A stretch of 56,621 nucleotides of DNA from an uncultured Erysipelotrichaceae bacterium (GCA_944325935.1 CALVCF010000026.1:1-56621), one strand, 5' to 3'; counted from the first letter of the stretch, positions 27,613 to 37,257 are shown. Notes: generated from the letters alone by a model not told the origin. Program-made: numbers and translations.

Positions 27613-27989
27613 TTACTGAGTTCTTGGAGATCGTATTGATTTTCGCTAAATTCGATCTTTATCGTATCATTGATCGTATAACGAGGAATAATATGGATAT
27701 GTAAATGCATCATGGTCTGTCCGGCTATTTCGCCCTTGTTTATCAGGATATTGTAGGCGCTGAAACCAAGTTTTTCTTCAAGGTGTTTTGCGATCATTTG
27801 GACTTTCGCCATGAGCTCTTTTAATTCATCGCTTGTGATCTCATCGAGATCCTGATAATGTTTTTTGGGCATGACCAGTGTGTGGCCCATCGTAGTTTGG
27901 GCTAGATCTAAAATTGCAAGGACCTTCTCATCTTCATAGACTTTATTGGAAGGTATTTCACCTTCAATTATTTTACAGAAGACACACAT
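27597..27989 (-). CDS. hit: HIT-family nucleotide hydrolase
   Basis: 130 residues. The HIT motif is in MMHLHIHIIPRY, preceded by VFCKIIEGEIPSNKVYED, with TTMGHTLVMPKKHY in the middle. HinT-type purine nucleoside phosphoramidase. The ATG overlaps the stop of the upstream foldase gene by one base, so it is translated from the prsA transcript. hit, prsA and yhaM are also neighbours in Bacillus. Confidence 0.95.
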   Translation of the reverse strand: MCVFCKIIEGEIPSNKVYEDEKVLAILDLAQTTMGHTLVMPKKHYQDLDEITSDELKELMAKVQMIAKHLEEKLGFSAYNILINKGEIAGQTMMHLHIHIIPRYTINDTIKIEFSENQYDLQELSKKVKF

Positions 27990-28855
27990 TATTCAAAAGC
28001 CTCGTAAACGGCGTGTACGAGATCATAGGTCCTCTGATCATATACTTCGACGTTGTGCTTGCTGAGATATGAATTGATGATCGTATCGCTGTCATAATCT
28101 TCGCTTAAGATCGAATAGAATTCATCTTTGAAGTTATTGACGTCAAGGTCATCGATTGCGCAGATATAATAACGATAAGTATCATAACTATTACCGTCGG
28201 CATCAGTGGCGGTCGTAGTCGACATCAAAACGCTGGAATGACCAGTGCTTGTAGCTGTATTAAAATATTCTTTTACTTCAAAGGGTAGATCACTTTTGTC
28301 AGTGATAACTTCTTGAGTGATCTCATCTTCGTAGCCGACTTCCTTGGCAGCATCTTCAAAGCTTGTGCCTTCCTCTAATAAACTATACATATTAGAAGCT
28401 GTCTCAGCATCATCAAAGTAGATCGCTTTACCCATGACTGGCTTATATTCCTCTAATAAGCTTTCTTCATTTTCGCTAAAGTAGGCATTATTGAGTTCGT
28501 CGATGATATTTGAAAGGCGAATTGAATCTCTGATTACATCTTCTCCGCCATAATAGTTGACAGCCGTCTCATAATCATCGCCATATTCTTCTTTCAAAGA
28601 GTTGATCTCATCTTCGATCGCCGCTTCGATCGATGCTTCATCTAAACCTTCAAGTTCAGCCAGGTCATTGTAAAGCGCCATCGTGATAGTGTTGGTATAG
28701 TCGTTATTCTTCATATCTTCAAAGAAATCCTGTTTTGTATAGTTGACGCCATCACCAGTAATTACAGCGGTATTTTGGTCTGAGACTAATGCTGAATTAG
28801 AACTGCAGGCTGACAGGGCAAATACACAAAGCAAAATGACTAATAATTTTTTCAT
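27989..28855 (-). CDS. Lipoprotein, SurA/PrsA-like foldase, degenerate
   Basis: 288 residues from ATG 28855, preceded by AGGAGG inside the end of the upstream gene. Lipobox LSAC with Cys17. The layout follows PrsA: N-terminal helical part opening ITGDGVNYTKQDFFEDMKN, a middle part where the parvulin domain would lie (about 145-235), and a C-terminal helix. The rotamase signature is weak, so it may be a chaperone without isomerase activity. Second of two tandem paralogues. Confidence 0.75.
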   Translation of the reverse strand: MKKLLVILLCVFALSACSSNSALVSDQNTAVITGDGVNYTKQDFFEDMKNNDYTNTITMALYNDLAELEGLDEASIEAAIEDEINSLKEEYGDDYETAVNYYGGEDVIRDSIRLSNIIDELNNAYFSENEESLLEEYKPVMGKAIYFDDAETASNMYSLLEEGTSFEDAAKEVGYEDEITQEVITDKSDLPFEVKEYFNTATSTGHSSVLMSTTTATDADGNSYDTYRYYICAIDDLDVNNFKDEFYSILSEDYDSDTIINSYLSKHNVEVYDQRTYDLVHAVYEAFE

Positions 28856-28856
28856 C

Positions 28857-29864
28857 TTATTCTTCCTCCTCGCCTTGGATCTGGGACAAGATCTCATCTC
28901 TTAACTGTTCGTCTTGAATCGTGATCCCTAATTCTTCCGCTTTTTCTAAAAGAGGAGCATTATACAAGACGACGTCATCGCCATAGACCGCCGTTAAGAA
29001 ATCACTAGTCTCATATAGATCTTCGATATTTTCAGAATTGCAGTAGATGATATGGTAACCGTATTGCGATAAGAAAGGTTCGCTCATCTCGCCTTCATTC
29101 ACGGTCATTGCCACCTTTTTAAAGGCGTCGACATAACTTGTATTTGTATCGTCGAAATAACCTAAGAAACCGCCATCTTTTGCACTTCCGTCATCTGAAT
29201 ACTCAATCGCGACATCTTCAAAGGCTTCGCCATTTGCTAAAGCTTCCAGCACTGCGTCGTATTTGGCCTGTTCTTCTTCTGTCATATTGGCGGTGTAGAC
29301 TGTTTCGCCGTCTTCATTCTCTTCAAAAGTGACATCCTTGACTTTGATCAGAATATGCGAGATCAATTTGGGATGGTTCTTTTCCACATAGGGCTTAACA
29401 TATTCATCGTAGTGTTCCCTGAGATAATCAGCTCTTAAGGCTTGGGCTTTTTGTACGTAGATATAGTAGTCATCAAGATCTTCGCTTGAGCCATAACCTA
29501 GTGACTGCATTTGCGTCGTCGCTTCTTCTTCGCCGTATTGGCTGATGAAATAAGCTGCTTGATTTGAAGCGATATCTTGCATTTCGCTGGTCGTTTCGAT
29601 CGCTTTGTCACAGACGAGCTCATCAAATTTACGATATAAGGTGCTGATACCATAACTCTCTTTTAGATCTTCGTAGAGCTCATCAGCGGTGTAATTTTGA
29701 CCGTCGATCGTGTAGATGAGATAAGATCCGTCTTCTTCTTTCGCTGTAATTTCAACAGGACGATTCAGGTAGCTATTGACTGCATAGACACCAATGAAGG
29801 CCACGAATAAGACAGCGATCATGATAACGAACCAGAATCGTTTCAATATATCTTTAATATCCAT
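28857..29864 (-). CDS. prsA: Membrane-anchored parvulin-type peptidyl-prolyl isomerase
   Basis: 335 residues from ATG 29864 (AGGAGG 6 nt upstream). One N-terminal membrane segment (about 9-29, FWFVIMIAVLFVAFIGVYAV) without a lipobox, then an extracytoplasmic part with a recognisable parvulin domain (about 170-290): HPKLISHILIKVKD, YSDDGSAKDGGFLGYF, VNEGEMSEPFLSQYGYHII. Assists folding of exported proteins. Differs from classical PrsA in the uncleaved anchor. Confidence 0.88.
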   Translation of the reverse strand: MDIKDILKRFWFVIMIAVLFVAFIGVYAVNSYLNRPVEITAKEEDGSYLIYTIDGQNYTADELYEDLKESYGISTLYRKFDELVCDKAIETTSEMQDIASNQAAYFISQYGEEEATTQMQSLGYGSSEDLDDYYIYVQKAQALRADYLREHYDEYVKPYVEKNHPKLISHILIKVKDVTFEENEDGETVYTANMTEEEQAKYDAVLEALANGEAFEDVAIEYSDDGSAKDGGFLGYFDDTNTSYVDAFKKVAMTVNEGEMSEPFLSQYGYHIIYCNSENIEDLYETSDFLTAVYGDDVVLYNAPLLEKAEELGITIQDEQLRDEILSQIQGEEEE

Positions 29865-29889
29865 AAGTTTCCTCCTATATAGCCTTACC

Positions 29890-29919
29890 ATTATAGCTTA
29901 GAAAACACAAAGTTGTAAA
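29890..29919 (-). promoter_or_regulatory. prsA promoter
   Basis: On the minus strand TTTACA (29914-29919), 18 bp, TATAAT (29890-29895), then AGGAGG before the start. Confidence 0.7.
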
Positions 29920-30005
29920 TTTTATCGAGCTTGATTTCACCTAAAATTCAGATATCTATTACAAAATACTAATAAATAGTAATTAAAGCGTTTTTATGGG
30001 CAATA

Positions 30006-30014
30006 TGCTATAAT
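30006..30014 (+). promoter_or_regulatory. suf operon promoter, extended -10
   Basis: TGC-TATAAT, no clear -35. The first start codon follows 19 nt later with GGAGG. No regulator-binding palindrome is obvious in 29896-30033. Confidence 0.6.
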
Positions 30015-30033
30015 CTTTGGCGTTGGAGGTAAT

Positions 30034-30864
30034 ATGGAACACGTATTAAAAATTAAAGATCTACATGTGAGTGTTGACGATAAAAAGATCCTCAAGGGAG
30101 TGAACCTGACCGTTAAGTCTAATGAGGTCCATGCTTTAATGGGTCCCAACGGCAACGGCAAATCGACGTTATTACAAGCCATCATGGGTCATCCCCGCTA
30201 TCGGATCGATCAGGGCGAAGTGTATTTTGATGATGTCGATATACTTTGCAAAAGGGTTGATGAAAGAGCGAAGGCCGGCTTATTTTTGGCAATGCAATAT
30301 CCTTTGACGATCTCTGGGGTTACTAATTCCGATTTTCTAAAGGCTGCCATTAACGCTAAAAGAGATGAGCCGATCTCGCTATTTAAATTTATTAAAGGGA
30401 TCGAAGCTAATATTAAAAAATTGCATATGAAGGAAGATCTGGCACATCGCTTTGTCAACGATGGTTTTTCAGGCGGCGAAAAGAAACGCAACGAGATCTT
30501 GCAGATGATGATGTTAAGACCGGAAATAGCCATGTTAGATGAGATCGATTCCGGTTTGGATGTCGATGCGATCAAATTAGTAGCTGACGCCTTAAATGAA
30601 TTAAGGTCAGAAACGGGTTTAGGCATGATCGTTGTCTCGCACTACGAGCGTTTCTTCGATATGATCAAGCCGACTCATGCCCATGTCATTGTCGATGGCC
30701 GGATTGTTGTTGAAGGGGATGAGGAACTAGTCAAGCGGATCGATCAAGACGGCTATGATTGGCTATATCGCGAATTGGATATCAAACCCGTAAAGATCAA
30801 TGAGCGTCCTTTAGTCTATTCTTTGGGAACCTGCGCTCATCAAAGGATGAAAGACAATGGTTGA
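30034..30864 (+). CDS. sufC: Fe-S assembly ATPase SufC
   Basis: 276 residues. ABC ATPase with Walker A GPNGNGKSTL, signature FSGGEKKRNEI and Walker B MLDEIDSGLD, the last typical of SufC. Energises the SufBCD scaffold. First gene of sufCDSUB, overlapping sufD by 8 nt. Confidence 0.97.
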   Translation: MEHVLKIKDLHVSVDDKKILKGVNLTVKSNEVHALMGPNGNGKSTLLQAIMGHPRYRIDQGEVYFDDVDILCKRVDERAKAGLFLAMQYPLTISGVTNSDFLKAAINAKRDEPISLFKFIKGIEANIKKLHMKEDLAHRFVNDGFSGGEKKRNEILQMMMLRPEIAMLDEIDSGLDVDAIKLVADALNELRSETGLGMIVVSHYERFFDMIKPTHAHVIVDGRIVVEGDEELVKRIDQDGYDWLYRELDIKPVKINERPLVYSLGTCAHQRMKDNG

Positions 30865-31582
30865 TTATTTGATCAAGGACGTCGATTCTAGGCATCTTCA
30901 TCTTAATAGAGATGTCAATTATATTTTACTAGTCAATGACGATCTAAAACTGAGTTTGGAACTTGATGGGGAGAGTCATTTAATCATCTTAAATCAGGCT
31001 TCAAAAGATATTAGGATCCAAAACACAGGCACTTTGAAAAAAGATGCCTACCTTAAGATCACATATATCGACTTGAGCGCTCACGGCCTTGACCTATCAA
31101 GTGATATAAGCGTGGATGAAGGAGCAAGCTTAGAGGTTGTTTTAAAGATATTGGTCGCAACGAGTAAACAGGTCAAGATGAATTATGTTAATCATAAGGC
31201 TCACAGCAGCGTCCTCATTGATAACTCGGCGATCGTTTTAAAAAATGGCGATCTTAATTTGCGCTGTACGGGCGATATTAAAAAAGGCGCCCATCATAGT
31301 GCTTCGCACCAACACACAAGGACCTTGACCTTCAATGAGGTCAAAAGAGCTCTGTGCATTCCTGAACTTCTGATCGATGAAGATGAGGTAGAAGCTTCTC
31401 ACGCCCTGAGCTCTGGCGCAATCGATGAGGATATCCTGTTTTATATGCAGACGCGCGGTCTGGATGAAAAAGCGGCAATGCGGCTTTTGATCCATTCTTA
31501 TTTGATGTTGGATGAAAAGATCGATCAAAGTCTTATGGATAAATTAGAAAAGCAGGTGGATGAGATATGTATGATGTATTAA
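30857..31582 (+). CDS. sufD: Fe-S assembly protein SufD, short form
   Basis: 241 residues, much shorter than the roughly 430 usual for SufD; the N-terminal helical region is missing. The beta-helix core and SufBD C-terminus are present: QHTRTLTFNEVKRALC, DEVEASHALSSGAIDEDILFYMQTRGLDEKAA, with conserved His in ASHA. Probably still pairs with SufB. Overlaps sufC and sufS. Confidence 0.88.
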   Translation: MVDYLIKDVDSRHLHLNRDVNYILLVNDDLKLSLELDGESHLIILNQASKDIRIQNTGTLKKDAYLKITYIDLSAHGLDLSSDISVDEGASLEVVLKILVATSKQVKMNYVNHKAHSSVLIDNSAIVLKNGDLNLRCTGDIKKGAHHSASHQHTRTLTFNEVKRALCIPELLIDEDEVEASHALSSGAIDEDILFYMQTRGLDEKAAMRLLIHSYLMLDEKIDQSLMDKLEKQVDEICMMY

Positions 31583-32796
31583 AAGTTAGAAATGATTTTC
31601 CGATGATCCAAACGCTCAAAGAGCGGCATATGATCTATTTAGATAGTGCAGCGACCTCTTTTAAGCCACAGTGCGTCATTGACAAGGTCAATGAGTATTA
31701 TACTAAGGAAAACGCCAATATTCATCGCGGTGATTACGATCTTTCTTTTGAAGTTTCAGACGAATACGAAAACGCCCGCAAGACTTGCGCTAAATTTTTG
31801 AACGCCAAAAAATGGGAAGAGATCGTTTTTACCAACGGGGCATCTAGTGCCTTAAATCTTGTGGCCTATGGTTATGGACAAAAGTTCTTAAAAGAAGGTG
31901 ATGTCATCTTATCGACCGAGGCTGAGCATGCCTCTAATATCCTTCCCTGGTTCAAGGTTTCCGAAGTGACAGGGGCAAAAATCGAATACATAGCCTTAAA
32001 CCATGACGGGACCTTTGATATTGAAAGCTTTAAAAAGGCGATGCATGAGGGGGTCAAGGTCGTTACGTTAGCCCATGTCTCTAATGTCTTAGGTTATATC
32101 ATGCCAATCAAAGAGATCACTAAGATCGCCCACGAATATGGGGCAGTGGTTGTAGTGGATGGCGCACAAAGCGTACCTCATCTCAAGACTGATGTTTGTG
32201 ATCTCGATATGGATTTTTTATGTTTCAGTTCTCATAAGATGTTGGGTCCAAGCGGTGTTGGCGTCTTATATGGCAAATATGAGCTTTTAGATCAAATGGA
32301 TCCCTTTATGTTGGGTGGAGGGTCTAATGCGCGTTTTGATATTTGCGGTAATATTCTTTTAAAGAATCCGCCTTTTAAATTTGAAGCCGGAACACCTTGT
32401 GTAGAAGGAGTTTTAGGATTCAAGCGAGCTTTAGAGTATTTAATGGACTTAGGTATGGATAATGTTCAAAAGTACGGGCATGAACTGCATGCTTACTTTA
32501 TGGAACGCATGAAGGAACTCGATAATGTAGAGGTCTATAATCCACACGCCCAAACTTCGATTGTAACCTTTAATGTTAAAAATATCTTTGCCCAGGATGT
32601 AGCTGCTTATCTCAATAAGATGGGTATTGCTTGCCGCAGTGGAAACCACTGTGCCAAGATCTTATTGAATGTGATCGGAGCATCTGAGACCATTAGAGCT
32701 TCTGTTTATCTGTATAACACCAAAGAAGAGATCGATTATCTTATTGAAACCTTAAAAGGAGTAACACTTGAAAAGTGTATCGGAGCCTCATTATGA
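31567..32796 (+). CDS. sufS: Cysteine desulfurase SufS
   Basis: 409 residues. Class V aminotransferase fold: YLDSAATSFKP, TNGASSALNLV, VVDGAQSVPH and the PLP lysine in FSSHKMLGPSGVGVLYG. The catalytic cysteine lies in CRSGNHCAKILL. Supplies sulfur to SufU. Overlaps sufD by 16 nt and sufU by 4 nt. Confidence 0.97.
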   Translation: MYDVLKVRNDFPMIQTLKERHMIYLDSAATSFKPQCVIDKVNEYYTKENANIHRGDYDLSFEVSDEYENARKTCAKFLNAKKWEEIVFTNGASSALNLVAYGYGQKFLKEGDVILSTEAEHASNILPWFKVSEVTGAKIEYIALNHDGTFDIESFKKAMHEGVKVVTLAHVSNVLGYIMPIKEITKIAHEYGAVVVVDGAQSVPHLKTDVCDLDMDFLCFSSHKMLGPSGVGVLYGKYELLDQMDPFMLGGGSNARFDICGNILLKNPPFKFEAGTPCVEGVLGFKRALEYLMDLGMDNVQKYGHELHAYFMERMKELDNVEVYNPHAQTSIVTFNVKNIFAQDVAAYLNKMGIACRSGNHCAKILLNVIGASETIRASVYLYNTKEEIDYLIETLKGVTLEKCIGASL

Positions 32797-33230
32797 TGGA
32801 AGAAAGTTTAAAAAGAGCGATCATATTAGATCATTATCAGCATCCCCGCAATAAAGGGCTCAAAGATGATCCAAGCTATATGTCGCGCCATATGGCGGCT
32901 GATTCGTGCATTGACGACATTACGGTCATGATGAAAATCGAAGATGGAGAAGTCAAAGACGTCTGTTTTGACGGTCAGGCTTGTACGATTTCGACGTCTT
33001 CTACTTCGATCATGTCGACATTGATCAAAGGACAAAGCGTTGAAAAGGCCCTTATGATCATTGATGAATACTATAAGATGATCGATGAAGAGCATTATGA
33101 TGCAGAAGTATTGGAAGAAGCTAATGCCTTTGATACCCTCTCTAAACAGGCTAATCGGATCAATTGCGGTACGATCGGTGTCAAGGCGATGAATGAGATG
33201 TTAAGGGAATATCAAAATGGACAACAATAA
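32793..33230 (+). CDS. sufU: Sulfur-transfer protein SufU
   Basis: 145 residues from ATG 32793 (ATGA overlap with sufS, GGAG 7 nt upstream). Three zinc-binding cysteines are present in [17 protein letters not shown] and [10 protein letters not shown]. The first motif is CID where most SufU have CGD. Accepts persulfide from SufS. Confidence 0.93.
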   Translation: MMEESLKRAIILDHYQHPRNKGLKDDPSYMSRHMAADSCIDDITVMMKIEDGEVKDVCFDGQACTISTSSTSIMSTLIKGQSVEKALMIIDEYYKMIDEEHYDAEVLEEANAFDTLSKQANRINCGTIGVKAMNEMLREYQNGQQ

Positions 33231-34623
33231 AGAGATATTAAAGAGTCAGGATGAATATGCCTATGACTTCAAAGATCCTGATGTAGCTATATTCAAGACA
33301 AAAAAAGGTTTGAGCGAAGAAATTATACGTGAGATCTCTTTTCATAAAAACGAGCCGGACTGGATGCTTGAATTAAGGCTCAAGGCTTACCACAAGTTTT
33401 TAGAGCTACCTTTACCGAATTTCGGGCCCGATCTTAGTGCGATCGATTTTAATGACTTTACATATTATATCAAACCATCTGAGAAAGTAGAAAAAGACTG
33501 GGGCGAAGTACCAGAGACGATCAAAAATACCTTTGATAAGCTCAAGATCCCCGAAGCTGAGCAAAAGTTTCTGGCTGGGGTGTCGACGCAATATGAAAGT
33601 GAAGTCGTCTATCATAATATGCTAAAAGAAGTAGAAGATAAGGGTATTATCTTTTATGATACCGATACGGCTTTGAAGCGCTATCCCGACCTTGTCAAAA
33701 AGTATTTCGGCAAGCTGGTATCATATGCCGACAATAAGTTCGCGGCTTTAAATACGGCTGTCTGGTCAGGCGGTTCATTCATATACGTACCAAAAGGAGT
33801 TAAGCTCGATAAGCCCTTGCAATCCTATTTCAGGATCAATTCGGAAGAAATGGGACAATTTGAAAGGACGCTGATCATTGTTGAAGATGAAGCTGATCTT
33901 CATTATGTCGAAGGATGCACAGCTCCCCGCTATTCAAAAGATTCTTTGCATGCAGCTGTTGTAGAGATTTTTGTGGGCAAAAAGGCCAAATGCCGCTACT
34001 CGACTGTTCAAAACTGGTCCAGCAATATCTTAAATCTGGTCACCAAAAGGGCAATCGTTAAAGAAAACGGACTGATGGAGTGGATTGATGGCAATATCGG
34101 CTCACACTTAAATATGAAATATCCCTGTTGTGTATTAAGTGAAGAGGGGGCACGGGGCGTCTGCATTTCGATTGCTGTAGCTTCAAATGCGCAATTTCAA
34201 GATGCCGGGGCTAAGATGATCCATCTTGCACCCCATACTTCTAGCAACATCGTTTCTAAGTCTTTATGCCGCAAGGGCGGTAAGGTCAACTACCGCGGCC
34301 TTGTCGAAATGGGCCCTAAAGCTGAAAAGGCGAAGGCTAAAGTAGAATGTGACACACTGATCTTAGATAAGTTTTCAGCAAGCGATACTATCCCCACTAA
34401 TATCGTAAAAAACTCGACGGCAACTATCGAGCATGAGGCGACAGTTTCCAAGATTTCTGAAGATCAGTTGTTCTATTTGATGTCGCGCGGTTTAAGTGAA
34501 GAGGATGCTACGCAAATGATCATCTTAGGCTTTATTGAACCTTTCACAAGAGAACTGCCGATGGAATACGCAGTTGAATTAAATCAGCTGTTAAGGATCG
34601 ATATGGAAGGCTCGATCGGATGA
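33217..34623 (+). CDS. sufB: Fe-S assembly scaffold SufB
   Basis: 468 residues, normal length. [58 protein letters not shown] and [14 protein letters not shown] are SufB hallmarks. Holds the nascent cluster with SufC and SufD. Overlaps sufU by 14 nt and the next gene by ATGA. Confidence 0.97.
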   Translation: MDNNKEILKSQDEYAYDFKDPDVAIFKTKKGLSEEIIREISFHKNEPDWMLELRLKAYHKFLELPLPNFGPDLSAIDFNDFTYYIKPSEKVEKDWGEVPETIKNTFDKLKIPEAEQKFLAGVSTQYESEVVYHNMLKEVEDKGIIFYDTDTALKRYPDLVKKYFGKLVSYADNKFAALNTAVWSGGSFIYVPKGVKLDKPLQSYFRINSEEMGQFERTLIIVEDEADLHYVEGCTAPRYSKDSLHAAVVEIFVGKKAKCRYSTVQNWSSNILNLVTKRAIVKENGLMEWIDGNIGSHLNMKYPCCVLSEEGARGVCISIAVASNAQFQDAGAKMIHLAPHTSSNIVSKSLCRKGGKVNYRGLVEMGPKAEKAKAKVECDTLILDKFSASDTIPTNIVKNSTATIEHEATVSKISEDQLFYLMSRGLSEEDATQMIILGFIEPFTRELPMEYAVELNQLLRIDMEGSIG

Positions 34624-35069
34624 TAGAGCTTTATAAGCCGAGCCTAGCGGAATTAGACTTTCGAAAAGAACTTTTGCAGGATGAAGCTACCATGGCTTTT
34701 AATCATGCCTATGGTGGTACAATAGCTTTCAAAGATATAAAGACTTGGTATAATAAATGGCTCGTCAAAGACGACGAGCATTTTTATCGCTATGTTAAAA
34801 ATAATGATCTTTTCGTGGGTGAAGTGGCCTATTATCTTGAAGAAGATAAATGGCTTATCTCGATTATCATCAAAGATGAGTTTCGTAAAAGAGGATATGC
34901 TAAAAAGGCCCTTAGCTTATTATTTGAGGAGTGCAAAGCCCATGATATCAGAGAGATCTATGACATGATCGCAGTTGATAATCCTTCGATCGATCTGTTT
35001 CTCGACCTGGGATTTACTATAATCGATCGAAATGAGGAGTATATATTGATCAAAAAAGCTTTAGATTAG
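34620..35069 (+). CDS. GNAT acetyltransferase at the end of the suf operon
   Basis: 149 residues. Acetyl-CoA loop [21 protein letters not shown] and the C-terminal strand region [21 protein letters not shown] identify GNAT. Start overlaps the sufB stop, so it is co-translated with SUF. No known link to Fe-S assembly; substrate unknown. Confidence 0.85.
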   Translation: MIELYKPSLAELDFRKELLQDEATMAFNHAYGGTIAFKDIKTWYNKWLVKDDEHFYRYVKNNDLFVGEVAYYLEEDKWLISIIIKDEFRKRGYAKKALSLLFEECKAHDIREIYDMIAVDNPSIDLFLDLGFTIIDRNEEYILIKKALD

Positions 35070-35126
35070 TTTCTCTTTTTAAAAGTATGATTAAACCTTT
35101 TAAACTGGCTTTGGGGATCATTTAAT

Positions 35127-35154
35127 TTGACAAGCAATTAAAAATTACTATACT
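35127..35154 (+). promoter_or_regulatory. Promoter of T-box-thrS
   Basis: TTGACA (35127-35132), 16 bp, TATACT (35149-35154). Confidence 0.8.
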
Positions 35155-35159
35155 TAAAG

Positions 35160-35360
35160 AGTAAAAACTGTGAATAAGACATGACCTCTTAAGACTTGTT
35201 TATAGCGAGATCTAGATGGTGGAAGTAGATCAATGAAGTTAAGAGTGTTACTACTTAGGAGTTGCCCCTTGTAATGAGGCGGCCGTAAGCTTGCGTTAAG
35301 AGTTTGAGTAATAAGTTAAGGTGGGACCTCGCAAATATGCGACCTTTGGTTTCACCTTTT
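35160..35360 (+). promoter_or_regulatory. T-box leader of thrS (threonine-specific)
   Basis: Conserved T-box word AGGTGGGACCTCG near 35319-35331. Stem I closes by CTCTTAA with TTAAGAG (near 35240). The next bases hold ACT followed by A (35250-35253), the right place and codon for a threonine specifier. The terminator pairs AAGGTG with CACCTT (35318-35358) before TTTTATTT; the T-box word lies in its 5' arm, so uncharged tRNA-Thr would favour the antiterminator. This covers the 313-nt gap before thrS. Confidence 0.88.
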
Positions 35361-35382
35361 ATTTATTTTAAAGGAGGTTTGT

Positions 35383-37128
35383 ATGTTAAAGATCAAGGAA
35401 AATGAGCGCTTAGCTTTGCTTAATCACTCCTGTGCCCACCTTTTGGCACAGGCGGTCTCGCATCTTTACCCAGGTGCTAAATTTTGGGTTGGACCTGTTA
35501 TTGATGAAGGCTTTTATTATGATATGGATCTAGGCGATCGCGTCATTAAAGAAGAGGATTTACCAGCCATCGAAAAAGAGATGAAGAAGATTGCCAAAGA
35601 TGGCAAACGTATCGTACGCCATGAGATCTCAAAAAAAGAAGCTTTAGAAATGTTTAAAGATGATCCCTATAAGATCGATCTGATCAATCAGATGGCTGAT
35701 GATACTAATATTTCCTGTTATACTCAAGGCGATTTTTGCGATCTTTGTCGTGGCCCGCATGTTGAAAGTGTCAAAGAGTTGAAACACTTTAAACTATTGA
35801 AGGTTTCAGGGGCTTATTGGAAGAATGACGCCCATAATAAGATGCTGCAAAGGGTTTATGGTATCTGTTTTGATACCAAAGAAGAGTTGGATGAACACCT
35901 ATATAAACTAGAAGAAGCCAAAAAGAGCGATCACCGAAAGCTTGGCAAGGAACTAGGCATCTTCATGCTTAGTGAATATGCACCAGGCTGTCCGATCTTT
36001 TTGCCCAACGGGATGATCTTGAGAAATATTCTTGAAAATTTCTGGTATGAAGAGCACAGCAAAGAAGGCTATGAATTTGTTAAGACTCCGATCATGATGT
36101 CAAGGGAACTCTGGGAGACTTCAGGCCATTGGGATCATTACCAAAACAATATGTACACGACCTTAGTCGATGATCACGAGTTTGCGATCAAACCGATGAA
36201 TTGTCCAGGATCGCTGGTTGTTTATAAGGCTGGTCTTCATTCTTACCGCGATCTTCCTATTCGTATGGGCGAACTGGGCTTAGTTCATCGCAATGAGGCC
36301 AGCGGCGCTTTAAGCGGCCTGTTCAGAGTTAGATCATTTACGCAGGATGACGCTCATATCTTCTTAAGAGAAGATCAAACAGAAGCAGAAGTTATTCGTC
36401 TTATCAACTTTATCGACCGCTTTTACAAGATCTTCCATCTTGACTATACGATCGAATTGTCAACTCGTCCTGAAAAGGATTATATTGGCTCATTAGAAAC
36501 CTGGGATCGGGCAGAAAAAGCCTTGGCTAGCGCGTGTGAACATGCAGGTAAGACGCTTAAGGTCAATCCTGGTGATGGTGCCTTTTATGGACCTAAGCTC
36601 GACTTCCATATCTTTGATAATTTAGGACGAGAATGGCAATGTGCAACGATCCAGCTCGATATGAATCTACCAGAGCGCTTTGATATCAATTATATCGATG
36701 AAAACGGCGAGAAGAAGCGGCCCTTGATGCTACACCGTGTCATTTTCGGCTCAATTGAACGCTTTATGGGTATTTTGATCGAGCGTTATAAAGGCGTCTT
36801 CCCATTATGGTTAGCGCCAGAACAAGTAGTGATCATACCAGTTCATCATGAAAATCACCTGGCGTATGCCAATGAAGTTTTAGATAGATTAAAAGAAGTA
36901 GGTCTAAGAGCAAGCGTTGATAGCCGCAATGAAAAACTAGGTTATCGGATGCGTGAAGCCCAAACCAAGAAGATACCATATGTCATCGTCTTGGGCGATA
37001 ATGAGATGAAGGAGCACAGTGTCAATCTTAGAAGACATGGCAAGAAGGATACCCGTATTCTAAGCCTTGATGAATGTGTCAAGCTTCTTCATGAAGAAGA
37101 TCTCAATAAGATCTATGTGGAAGATTAA
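35383..37128 (+). CDS. thrS: Threonyl-tRNA synthetase lacking the TGS domain
   Basis: 581 residues against roughly 640 in most bacteria. It starts directly in the editing-domain region (HSCAHLLAQAVSHLYPGAKFWVGP), so the roughly 60-residue N-terminal TGS domain is absent. The start is secure: AAAGGAGGTTTGT precedes the ATG. Editing domain about 1-180, class II catalytic domain with zinc Cys in MNCPGS, anticodon domain at the end. Similar short forms are known in some Mollicutes. Confidence 0.96.
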   Translation: MLKIKENERLALLNHSCAHLLAQAVSHLYPGAKFWVGPVIDEGFYYDMDLGDRVIKEEDLPAIEKEMKKIAKDGKRIVRHEISKKEALEMFKDDPYKIDLINQMADDTNISCYTQGDFCDLCRGPHVESVKELKHFKLLKVSGAYWKNDAHNKMLQRVYGICFDTKEELDEHLYKLEEAKKSDHRKLGKELGIFMLSEYAPGCPIFLPNGMILRNILENFWYEEHSKEGYEFVKTPIMMSRELWETSGHWDHYQNNMYTTLVDDHEFAIKPMNCPGSLVVYKAGLHSYRDLPIRMGELGLVHRNEASGALSGLFRVRSFTQDDAHIFLREDQTEAEVIRLINFIDRFYKIFHLDYTIELSTRPEKDYIGSLETWDRAEKALASACEHAGKTLKVNPGDGAFYGPKLDFHIFDNLGREWQCATIQLDMNLPERFDINYIDENGEKKRPLMLHRVIFGSIERFMGILIERYKGVFPLWLAPEQVVIIPVHHENHLAYANEVLDRLKEVGLRASVDSRNEKLGYRMREAQTKKIPYVIVLGDNEMKEHSVNLRRHGKKDTRILSLDECVKLLHEEDLNKIYVED

Positions 37129-37207
37129 AAAACAGCTGACGATCATTTGGCTTTTGTCGCTGGCTGTCATCATCAGCATTTGCCTATATCTATTGATGAT
37201 TGTATAA
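37115..37207 (+). CDS. 30-residue putative single-pass membrane peptide
   Basis: ATG 37115 to TAA 37207, overlapping the thrS 3' end by 14 nt in another frame. N-terminal MWKIKKQL then one hydrophobic helix (about 9-29, IIWLLSLAVIISICLYLLMIV): positive-inside signal-anchor type. No good Shine-Dalgarno, so it would depend on coupling to thrS termination. It lies directly before the thrS terminator. No recognised family. Confidence 0.5.
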   Translation: MWKIKKQLTIIWLLSLAVIISICLYLLMIV

Positions 37208-37228
37208 GGAGGTCAAGGCCTCCTTTTT
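37206..37228 (+). terminator. Terminator of thrS
   Basis: AAGGAGG (37206-37212) pairs with CCTCCTT (37219-37225), then a T run. The AAGGAGG is a stem arm, not a ribosome site. Confidence 0.85.
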
Positions 37229-37233
37229 AAATT

Positions 37234-37257
37234 AAAAATAGCCCGGAGGCTATTTTT
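37234..37257. terminator. Terminator of proS (usable in both directions)
   Basis: AAAAATAGCC, loop CGGA, GGCTATTTTT: a perfect 10-bp stem. One arm contains the proS TAG stop codon. Confidence 0.85.

Noticed and set aside
30179-30626. Antisense open frames within sufC and many other core genes
   Set aside because: They mirror codon structure of the sense gene and carry no ribosome sites or recognisable domains.
35070-35126. TTTAAAAG...CTTTTAAA as terminator of the suf operon
   Set aside because: The stem is all A-T apart from one pair and has no T run.
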